A stretch of DNA of 9,480 nt from an uncultured Prevotella sp. (GTDB taxonomy: Bacteria; Bacteroidota; Bacteroidia; Bacteroidales; Bacteroidaceae). Below are positions 1 to 6,215 of the stretch, piece by piece (within the stretch, counting starts at the first letter, position 1; each line of letters begins with the position of its first letter). The notes below the pieces were generated by a model. It saw only the letters and a list, made by a program, of their open reading frames with translations. It had not been told where the DNA came from and did not search any database. The position numbers and the translations under genes were made by a program. The stretch lies in the NCBI GenBank assembly GCA_900765465.1, contig CAAFRM010000250.1, forward strand, positions 1 to 9,480, written 5' to 3'.

Positions 1-1367
1 GAAGGATGATTGATGAGCGGCTTCACATTGCCCTCGTTGCGCTCGATGTGAGGCACGATGTACTCAGGGAACTTGGCGAGCGACTTCTCCTCATATCCCA
101 TACCATGAGATTCGAGGTTAGCCTCAGCGGTGATGTAGATTCCGTATTCATCGCAAAGGTCGTACCAGCGTGGGTCGCAAGGATAGTGGCTGGTGCGAAC
201 GGCGTTGATGTTCAACTGCTTCATGATCTTGATGTCCTGAATCATGCGCTCCAGGCTCACCACGTAGCCACCGTCAGGATCCATCTCGTGGCGGTCGGCA
301 CCCTTCACCAGCACAGGCTGTCCGTTAACGAGCAACTGAGCGTTCTTGATTTCCACATTGCGGAATCCCACCTTTTGCGGAATCACCTCAGCGGCGCCCT
401 GCTTGTTCTTCAGGGTGATGTAGGCCTTATATAAATAAGGTGTCTCTCCCGTCCAAGCCTTCACCTTAGGCACCTTGATGACACCCTGTGCTCCGGTAGC
501 CTGGGCTACCTGCTTGCCATCCTTATCACACAGGGTGATGGAAACATCTGTCTTTCCTCCCTTCAGGGAAACCTGATAGTTCAACACACCATCCTGGTAG
601 TTGTTTTCCAAGGCAGCGTTCAATCGGATGTCGGCAGCATGAAGCTTCGGACGGGCATAGAGATACACCTCACGGGCAATGCCCGTGAAGCGCCAGAAGT
701 CCTGATCTTCGAAATAAGAACCATCGCACCAACGCATCACCTGCATGGCAATGAGGTTCTTGCCCGGCTTGAGATACTTCGAGATGTTGAACTCGGCAGC
801 CACCTTGCTATCCTCGCTGTAGCCCACGTACTTGCCGTTTACCCAGAGAGTCAGGTTGCTGGTGGCAGAACCTACATGGAAATACACATCCTTGCCCTTC
901 CAATCCTTAGGAAGTTCGAAGGTGCGGCGATAGGAACCCGTATAGTTGTTGAGCTCGCTGATATATGGCGGATTCGGGTCAAACTGGGTGGCCCAGGCAT
1001 AGCCTATGTTCTTATAGGTAGCATCGCCATAACCGTTCAGCTCAAACAAACCCGGCACAGGGAAATCCTTCCACTGTGAATCATCATACTTCAGAGCGAA
1101 GAAGTTCGCCGGACGCTTGTTGTGGTCCTTCACGAAGTTGAACTTCCACATACCCTCCATGGAAAGGTAGTTGGCCGACTTCTTCTTGTCGAAACTCTGA
1201 GCCTTATCCAAGCTCTCGAATGCGAAGAAATTCGCACGACGAGGCTCTCGGTTCTGCTGGTTGATGTTCACATTCTGCCAGCGCGACTCGCTCTGAGCCG
1301 ACGCCCCACTGCTCATCGAGAGCATGGCAAGGCAAAATGATACGTTTGCGATTGTTCTGATATTCAT
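1..1367 (-). CDS. GH2 beta-galactosidase, secreted; C-terminal part beyond the window
   Basis: Glycoside hydrolase family 2 enzyme predicted to remove terminal beta-linked galactose. The first 455 codons are present, open to the left edge; LacZ-type enzymes are usually over 1000 residues. The start at 1367 follows an in-frame AT-rich leader and gives a signal peptide with predicted cleavage after ASA (residue 24), so the enzyme is exported. Domain order: GH2 sugar-binding jelly roll (about 66-240, with WCDGSYFEDQDFWR), Ig-like domain (about 242-337), then the start of the TIM barrel. LacZ active-site residues align with a constant +3 offset: His360 in DRHE (LacZ His357), His394 in RTSHYP (His391), and Glu419 and His421 in NLESHG (Glu416/His418). 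Asp215 matches LacZ Asp201. The acid/base Glu and the nucleophile lie beyond the edge; the visible end reaches NHP of the usual NHPS motif. It is the last visible gene of the minus operon, 50 bp after the GH20 gene. The family also contains other activities, so galactose specificity is inferred from the LacZ-like motifs. Confidence 0.93.
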   Translation of the reverse strand, partial: MNIRTIANVSFCLAMLSMSSGASAQSESRWQNVNINQQNREPRRANFFAFESLDKAQSFDKKKSANYLSMEGMWKFNFVKDHNKRPANFFALKYDDSQWKDFPVPGLFELNGYGDATYKNIGYAWATQFDPNPPYISELNNYTGSYRRTFELPKDWKGKDVYFHVGSATSNLTLWVNGKYVGYSEDSKVAAEFNISKYLKPGKNLIAMQVMRWCDGSYFEDQDFWRFTGIAREVYLYARPKLHAADIRLNAALENNYQDGVLNYQVSLKGGKTDVSITLCDKDGKQVAQATGAQGVIKVPKVKAWTGETPYLYKAYITLKNKQGAAEVIPQKVGFRNVEIKNAQLLVNGQPVLVKGADRHEMDPDGGYVVSLERMIQDIKIMKQLNINAVRTSHYPCDPRWYDLCDEYGIYITAEANLESHGMGYEEKSLAKFPEYIVPHIERNEGNVKPLINHP

Positions 1368-1368
1368 A

Positions 1369-1409
1369 TTTCTAATCTAAATCAGTTGTTTCTAATTCAG
1401 TGTTTCTAA
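1369..1409 (-). repeat. Three TTAGAAA direct repeats in the GH2 leader
   Basis: Read on the minus strand, the 50-bp gap before the GH2 start contains TTAGAAA three times (1409-1403, 1395-1389, 1375-1369). The first two are followed by ACACTGA and CAACTGA, so the unit is roughly 14 bases. The gap is AT-rich and has no Shine-Dalgarno sequence. The role is unknown; it may only be an unstructured translation leader. Confidence 0.45.
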
Positions 1410-1417
1410 ACCTATTA

Positions 1418-3760
1418 TTAATGGAAATACTGAGACTCGCCCACTGCGGTGAACTTCTTCTGATTATCCTTGCGCATTTCGAGGTTGAGGTTGCTCCACC
1501 AAGATGGCCAGCCGCCTACGATGTTGCACAGGTAAACGAACTTCACTGGGTGCAAGCCCTTGGCAAGAGCCACAGCATTATCGCTGTTGGTACCAGCCTT
1601 CACAGCGCCCTCGTTGTTGATAACGAGCTTGTTGTCAATCCAAACCTGCTCCATGCGGGAAGAGAGATAGTAAACGCCATCCTCAGGAACATTGATGAAA
1701 CCCTCGGCCACGGCACCATAGTTGTTGGCACCACGCAGAGTAGCAGCATCGTCTGGCTGACTCACCTTCATCTTGTTCAAATTGGTGATGGTTCCATTGT
1801 CTGTCCACTCAGCATCAGCCCAGTTCAACTGATCCACCTTCAGATAATTGCCCTTCACGCGGCGCAACTGCAAGCCAGCCTTCGCATCATTTACCTTCAC
1901 GGCTGGAGCATAGCCCTGCTTCTCCACGTCGATGGTTCTTATCTTGCTCATCTTGCCAGAAGGCAATACGGTAGCAATCTTGATGATGGTGTTGCCACTC
2001 ACCTTGATAGGCTCTGTATAAACGGCAGAAGCTGGAGTTGGAAGGGTTCCATCCAGGGTGTAAACCATCTTCATAGGACGGGAAGTCTGGAAGGTAACCA
2101 CTGTATCCTTGGTAATCACCACCTTATCGCAGGAACCGTATGGCTGCTCTGGCAATGGGATGTGATAGCGCACGTGGTGCTCATCGAGGCGCACGCTGTT
2201 AGCATCTACACGACGGCTGAAGTCGGTGAAGTTCTTCTTCTTGGCCGGTGACCATGCAATCTCGGCGAGAGCCAGAGAGCGAGGATACATCTGATACTCC
2301 ATCTTGGCGTTGGTGTACATGTATTCAGACCAGTTGTTGCACTGAACACCCAGAATATGCTTTTCCAGACCCAATGACTTGATGGTATCTGGCACAGGCT
2401 CGTAATTATAGGTTCTTGAAAGATAAGCAGGAGCACTAGGAATGGTAACCGGCTCAATCTTGTAATCGCCCTGATAGTGGTCGAGATACAAACCGCCGCT
2501 ACCTGGAGTCATGATGACATCGTGCTTCTGCAAAGCTGCAGAAATACCGCCCGAAGTTCCACGCCAAGACATCACGGTAGCATCAGGACTCAATCCGCCT
2601 TCGAGGATTTCATCCCAACCGATAATCTTTCTGTCGTACTTAGCCAGCATCTTCTCCATGCGCTTGATTACGTAGCTCTGCAGTCTTTCCTCGGCAGAGT
2701 GCTTGCCGTCGGCCTGCAAGCCTTCGTTCTGTATGCGCTTCTGGCAGGTAGGACAATGCTTCCAGCTGGTCTTAGGGCACTCGTCGCCACCGATGTGGAA
2801 ATATTTGCCTGGGAAGAGAGGCACTACCTCGCGGATGATGTCTTCCAGGAAGTTGAACATGTCTTCCTTACCCGGACACATCACGATGTCCTCAACACCC
2901 CAAACCATTCGTGGAGTCCACTGCTCGCCCTTGCATGAAAGGTAAGGATAAGCAGAGATGGCTGCCATCATGTGACCAGGAAGGTCGATTTCAGGAATCA
3001 CGGTGATGTAACGCTTGGCTGCATAATCCACGATGTCCTTGATTTCCTCCTGAGTGTAGAAACCGCCATAGGTAGAACCGTCGCCCTGGGTGCGATAGCC
3101 GCCGATGGAAGTAAGCTTAGGATACTTCTTGATTTCGATGCGCCAGCCCTGGTCCTCGGTGAGGTGGAAGTGCATGGTGTTCACCTTGAACATTGACATG
3201 ATGTCCAACTGCTTCTTCACGTTCTCCACGGTGATGAAGTGGCGGCATGGATCGAGGTGGAAACCACGGTAGCCGAAGCGTGGAGCATCCTGGATGTCGC
3301 AGCACTGTGCCACCCACTTCACGCCGCTTACCTTGGTAGTGCTCTCAATCTGAGCTGGCAACAGCTGCATGAAGCTCTGCATTCCATAGAAAGCACCCTT
3401 GCCGGTTTTTGCCTTGATGACTACACCCTTGTTGGTAACGGTGAGGCGGTAGCCTTCCTCAGCCATCTTCATAGAAGGAGAAATCTGGATAGAGATGTTT
3501 CCCTTCTTTCCGCCTACGGTTACATCATAACCGGTAGCGGTCTTCAACTTATCAGCCATGTATTCGGCAATGTTCTTGCCGTCGGCAGTCTGGTAAGAGA
3601 TGGTCACCTTCTGTGGCAACACGAACTCGCCCTTCTGAACCTGAGTCTTTACTGGCACAGGAATAATATTGATGTCAGCAGCCACAGCCGATGTTGAGAT
3701 TCCTCCCAACATCGCTGTGCATGCTGCCAACGAAGCAAATAGATGATTGAATTTCTTCAT
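1418..3760 (-). CDS. GH20 beta-N-acetylhexosaminidase, secreted, with C-terminal accessory domains
   Basis: Exo-acting hexosaminidase removing terminal beta-linked GlcNAc or GalNAc by substrate-assisted catalysis; 780 residues, complete. Residues 1-27 look like a signal peptide ending AVA before ADIN. A LAAC lipobox-like string at 11-14 is possible, but its hydrophobic segment is short and no lipoprotein surface-export motif follows. Domain order: GH20b N-terminal domain (about 28-155), catalytic TIM barrel (about 158-510), chitobiase C-terminal-like Ig domain (about 548-613, with YTLDGTLPT), and a beta-rich C-terminal domain (about 620-780) resembling PA14-type carbohydrate-binding modules. 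The catalytic dyad Asp326-Glu327 sits in FHIGGDE. Other substrate-site residues are Arg165 (YRGFHLD), Trp382 (GWDEI), and Trp477 and Glu479 (NNWSEY). The gene ends CAT followed by three tandem in-frame stops TAA TAA TAG (1420-1412). It lies 49 bp after the NagB-like gene and 50 bp before GH2, so co-transcription is likely. GlcNAc versus GalNAc preference cannot be read from sequence alone. Confidence 0.95.
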   Translation of the reverse strand: MKKFNHLFASLAACTAMLGGISTSAVAADINIIPVPVKTQVQKGEFVLPQKVTISYQTADGKNIAEYMADKLKTATGYDVTVGGKKGNISIQISPSMKMAEEGYRLTVTNKGVVIKAKTGKGAFYGMQSFMQLLPAQIESTTKVSGVKWVAQCCDIQDAPRFGYRGFHLDPCRHFITVENVKKQLDIMSMFKVNTMHFHLTEDQGWRIEIKKYPKLTSIGGYRTQGDGSTYGGFYTQEEIKDIVDYAAKRYITVIPEIDLPGHMMAAISAYPYLSCKGEQWTPRMVWGVEDIVMCPGKEDMFNFLEDIIREVVPLFPGKYFHIGGDECPKTSWKHCPTCQKRIQNEGLQADGKHSAEERLQSYVIKRMEKMLAKYDRKIIGWDEILEGGLSPDATVMSWRGTSGGISAALQKHDVIMTPGSGGLYLDHYQGDYKIEPVTIPSAPAYLSRTYNYEPVPDTIKSLGLEKHILGVQCNNWSEYMYTNAKMEYQMYPRSLALAEIAWSPAKKKNFTDFSRRVDANSVRLDEHHVRYHIPLPEQPYGSCDKVVITKDTVVTFQTSRPMKMVYTLDGTLPTPASAVYTEPIKVSGNTIIKIATVLPSGKMSKIRTIDVEKQGYAPAVKVNDAKAGLQLRRVKGNYLKVDQLNWADAEWTDNGTITNLNKMKVSQPDDAATLRGANNYGAVAEGFINVPEDGVYYLSSRMEQVWIDNKLVINNEGAVKAGTNSDNAVALAKGLHPVKFVYLCNIVGGWPSWWSNLNLEMRKDNQKKFTAVGESQYFH

Positions 3761-3786
3761 AAATTTTATATAGAGAATAATATAAG

Positions 3787-3798
3787 TTAGTTAACTAA
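3787..3798. repeat. 12-bp perfect palindrome between NagB-like and GH20 genes
   Basis: TTAGTTAACTAA is its own reverse complement and lies in the 49-bp gap between the stop of the fusion gene (3810) and the GH20 start (3760). It has no GC stem or T-run, so it is not a terminator. It contains TAACTAA, which also occurs in the direct repeats upstream of the SusC gene. It could be a protein-binding site, or chance in AT-rich DNA. Confidence 0.4.
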
Positions 3799-3809
3799 TT
3801 GATAAATAC

Positions 3810-5801
3810 TTAGAGTGGCTTATATTCCACGAAAGCCTCCATAGCCTCGTAGCAGGCCAATCCCAGCTGGTCGTAGAGCGAAGCAGTGGCGCGGTTGCGG
3901 TCTTCCGCACGCTGCCAGAACAGGCGTTCGTCGTTGCCCAGGAATGGAGCACTCTCCATCTGCGACTGATGCTTGAGGATAGAGTTACGCTTGGCTCTCA
4001 ACTCTTCCGGACTCAATGGAACGCACATCTCGATGTTCTCAATCTCCCACTCTGCCCAAGCACCACGATACATCCAGATGCGGCAGTCCTTCAGCCACTC
4101 TGCACCAGCCTTCTTCTCCTCGTCGATGGCTGCCAGAACTGCATCGGTACATTTCTTGTGGGTTCCGTGTGGGTCGGCAAGGTCGCCAGCCACATAAATC
4201 TGATGAGGCTTTACCTTCTGCAATAAGGCTCTTACCACCTCTACGTCCTTCTCTGTCATCGGCAACTTCTCAATCTTTCCACTCTCATAGAATGGCAAAT
4301 CAAGGAAGTGTACATGGTCGAGCGGAATCTCATTATAGGTGCAGGCTGTACGAGCCTCACCACGGCGAATCAATCCCTTGATGGTCAGGATGTCGCGAGT
4401 ATCGAAATCGCTCTCCTTCTTATTGGCAAAGAAGCTCTTGATTTCCTTATATTTATCAGAAATCACACTATCCTTTGAATCGGCGAAAATCTGGTTGAAT
4501 CCGTTGATGAAGTGCATGAATCTTGTTACCTCCTCATCGCCCACTGCAATGTTGCCCGATGTTTCGTAAGCCACATGCACATCGTGGTTCTGTTGAACCA
4601 GTCGGCGGATGGTTCCACCCATCGAAATCACATCATCATCAGGATGAGGAGAGAATACGATTACTCGCTTAGGGAATGGGTTGGCGCGCTCAGGGCGATA
4701 GGTATCGTCGGCATTTGGCTTTCCGCCTGGCCATCCGGTGATGGTGTGCTGCAAGTCATTGAAAATCTTAATGTTTGCATTGTAGGCAGAACCATAGAGA
4801 GCCAGGAGTTCGCTCAATCCGTTCTCGTTGTAATCCTTGTTGGTAAGCTTCAGGATAGGCTTACCTATTTTCTGGCAGAGCCAAACCAAAGCCGAGCGCA
4901 CCAGCTTGTCAGTCCACTGGCAAGAAGTTACGAGCCAAGGATGTTCAATGCGGGTAAGATGAGAAGCAGCACTCAGGTCGAGCACTACGTTGGCGTTTGG
5001 ATGAGTCTGGAGGAAAGATGCTGGCAGTGAATCTGTGATAGAGTTCTCTACCACTTTCTGCATGATTTCAGCCTTTTCCTCGCCCCAGGCAGTAAGGTAG
5101 ATTGCTTTGGCAGAAAGCAAGGTGGCAATACCCATGGTGAGTGAGCATGGAGGCAGGGTCTCCTTGGTCTGCTCGCTGTTTTCCATCTCTTCGCGAGAAG
5201 TATTGCCAATGAGGATAAGACGGGTTATCGACTGAATGCCCGAACCCGGCTCGTTGGCAGCAATATTACCCGAACGGCCGATACCGATGAGGGCAACGTC
5301 CAATCCGCCGAAGGTCTTGATGCGCTGCTCGTAAAGGCGGCAACAATCCTGCACGGCCTCCTGAGCCACAAAGCCATCGAGGGTGAAGATGTTCTGCTCG
5401 GCAATATCCACATGGTTGAGGAAACGCTCCTTCAACTGGTTGATGGTGCGAACGGAACTTTCTTTCTGAAGAGGATAGTATTCATAGGCATTGAATACCA
5501 CCACATTGCGGAAACTTAATGTCTTGTTCTCATAACGGCGGATGAGTTCATCATACACGGCATTGAGCGAAGAGCCTGTGCCCAGCGCCATCACATAGAA
5601 CTTACCGTCATGCTGAGCAGCCTTGATTCCGGTTTCAATACCATCGGCTACATGACTGGCACCTTCTGCCATAGAGGCAAAGATGTCTGTATGAATCTTC
5701 TCCATTCTGGAGATTTCTGAGTATTCTACCGTCGTCTTAGGCTTGTAGAACTCAACAGGTACTTTATTCAGTACGATTTGTGAACTAAGATTGAGTCTCA
5801 T
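3810..5801 (-). CDS. NagB-like/PIG-L (LmbE) fusion protein, glucosamine-6-phosphate deaminase-like
   Basis: Cytoplasmic 663-residue two-domain protein of the family usually annotated as glucosamine-6-phosphate deaminase (nagB) or deaminase-like (PRK02122). The N-terminal half (about 40-290) has the NagB/SIS-like fold markers: LGTGSS at 73-78 and GIGRSGNIAANEP at 173-185. The C-terminal half (about 378-600) is a PIG-L/LmbE zinc-dependent N-deacetylase domain with SPHPDDD (His386, Asp388, Asp389) and DPHGTH (His545/His548). By visual alignment to E. coli NagB, catalytic Asp72, Asp141 and His143 are replaced by Tyr106, Ser177 and Asn179. Glu148 (Glu184) and phosphate-site Ser151 and Arg158 (Ser187, Arg194) are kept. 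True deaminase activity is therefore doubtful, while the deacetylase half looks intact. It is the first gene of the minus operon, read from a promoter near 5908-5915; no signal peptide is seen. It probably handles an amino sugar released by the downstream GH20 enzyme, but its exact substrate is unknown. Confidence 0.93.
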   Translation of the reverse strand: MRLNLSSQIVLNKVPVEFYKPKTTVEYSEISRMEKIHTDIFASMAEGASHVADGIETGIKAAQHDGKFYVMALGTGSSLNAVYDELIRRYENKTLSFRNVVVFNAYEYYPLQKESSVRTINQLKERFLNHVDIAEQNIFTLDGFVAQEAVQDCCRLYEQRIKTFGGLDVALIGIGRSGNIAANEPGSGIQSITRLILIGNTSREEMENSEQTKETLPPCSLTMGIATLLSAKAIYLTAWGEEKAEIMQKVVENSITDSLPASFLQTHPNANVVLDLSAASHLTRIEHPWLVTSCQWTDKLVRSALVWLCQKIGKPILKLTNKDYNENGLSELLALYGSAYNANIKIFNDLQHTITGWPGGKPNADDTYRPERANPFPKRVIVFSPHPDDDVISMGGTIRRLVQQNHDVHVAYETSGNIAVGDEEVTRFMHFINGFNQIFADSKDSVISDKYKEIKSFFANKKESDFDTRDILTIKGLIRRGEARTACTYNEIPLDHVHFLDLPFYESGKIEKLPMTEKDVEVVRALLQKVKPHQIYVAGDLADPHGTHKKCTDAVLAAIDEEKKAGAEWLKDCRIWMYRGAWAEWEIENIEMCVPLSPEELRAKRNSILKHQSQMESAPFLGNDERLFWQRAEDRNRATASLYDQLGLACYEAMEAFVEYKPL

Positions 5802-5871
5802 TGTCTATATCTATTAATAGGTTTATATATTTCTATTTTTAACCGTCTATTGTTGATTCAAAAGATATTTA

Positions 5872-5893
5872 TTAATAACCGCTAGGTTACTAA
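5872..5893. promoter_or_regulatory. Inverted repeat, candidate operator of the minus operon
   Basis: The left arm is TTAATAACC, the centre GCTA and the right arm GGTTACTAA. The arms are complementary except for one pair, with a perfect TAACC-GCTA-GGTTA core at 5876-5889. It lies just downstream of the minus-strand -7 element, so it would overlap about +10 to +30 of the transcript, a place where a repressor could block transcription. TAACCG recurs at 5840-5845. The ROK protein is the obvious candidate binder, but no known consensus was matched. Confidence 0.5.
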
Positions 5894-5907
5894 AATTTTT
5901 TATTTTG

Positions 5908-5940
5908 CAAAGATACGAGATTTATCAAATACCGCCATGT
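5908..5940 (-). promoter_or_regulatory. Probable promoter of the NagB-like/GH20/GH2 operon
   Basis: On the minus strand TATCTTTG (5915-5908) matches the Bacteroidota primary-sigma -7 consensus TAnnTTTG exactly. At the expected 20-bp spacing upstream the -33 box is only CATG instead of TTTG, so the promoter may be intrinsically weak or activator-dependent. The start of transcription would fall near 5901-5904, giving a leader of about 100 nt before the start codon at 5801. Confidence 0.6.
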
Positions 5941-6000
5941 TTTTATAGTTAATATTTCTAAAACGAAAGCATTTTTAATTATTCTCTCTTTCTTTCCTGT

Positions 6001-6029
6001 TGATAAGTGTAGTTTTACACACTATATCA
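6001..6029. promoter_or_regulatory. Long imperfect inverted repeat, candidate regulator site
   Basis: The left arm TGATAAGTGT (6001-6010) pairs with the right arm ACACT-A-TATCA (6019-6029) with a single extra base in the right arm and an 8-base centre. A second register gives GTGTA-GTTT-TACAC (6007-6020), with the same 5-4-5 geometry as the repeat at 5876-5889. It lies midway between the two divergent promoters, upstream of both, a position fitting an activator or looping site. No T-run follows, so it is not a terminator. Confidence 0.45.
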
Positions 6030-6164
6030 GATACTTACATGTACTTGAAGAGAATTGATGCTTCCGGTTATAATATATAATAAGGTGTAGGTATGTGAAA
6101 GGAATAGAAAAGTTCTTCAAAACAAACTATTTTTAGCCATTTAAGCTTTATTAACTACAAAAAG

Positions 6165-6196
6165 TTTGCACACAATGGGGAAAAAGTATATCTTTG
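6165..6196 (+). promoter_or_regulatory. Promoter of the ROK regulator gene
   Basis: TTTG at 6165-6168 and TATCTTTG at 6189-6196, separated by 20 bp, match the Bacteroidota primary-sigma consensus TTTG-N19-21-TAnnTTTG at both elements. Transcription should start near 6200-6203, leaving a 5' leader of only about 13-16 nt before the ATG at 6216, without a Shine-Dalgarno sequence. Confidence 0.8.
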
Positions 6197-6215
6197 CAAA
6201 TAAAAAATATTAGTT

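Larger units (their letters stand above)
5802..6215. other. 414-bp divergent regulatory intergenic region
   Basis: AT-rich spacer between the divergent NagB-like and ROK genes, with no ORF of note. It holds an outward promoter at each end, a 22-bp inverted repeat at 5872-5893, a longer imperfect one at 6001-6029 and a 10-bp palindrome CTATTAATAG at 5811-5820, just upstream of the NagB-like start. Both promoter -7 elements share the string TATCTTTGCAAA. The layout suits control of both transcripts by the adjacent ROK protein, which is inference. I see nothing recognisable in the remainder (about 6030-6160). Confidence 0.7.

Noticed and set aside
6..1340. Three plus-strand open frames opposite the GH2 gene
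   Set aside because: The minus frame gives continuous LacZ motifs across the whole stretch; the plus frames are antisense shadows with low-complexity His/Leu-rich translations.
1400..2251. 283-codon open frame on the plus strand, antisense to the GH20 gene
   Set aside because: It lies entirely opposite a well-supported GH20 coding region, has no recognisable domain and no promoter, and reads like the reverse-frame shadow of biased codons.
3720..3721. GH20 enzyme as a lipoprotein through LAAC at residues 11-14
   Set aside because: The hydrophobic stretch before the cysteine is only about seven residues, no export motif follows, and a standard AVA cleavage site lies further on; a soluble secreted form is more likely.
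5869..5878. TTATTAATAA palindrome in the divergent region
   Set aside because: It is purely A/T and overlaps the better 22-bp inverted repeat; such strings are expected by chance in this composition.
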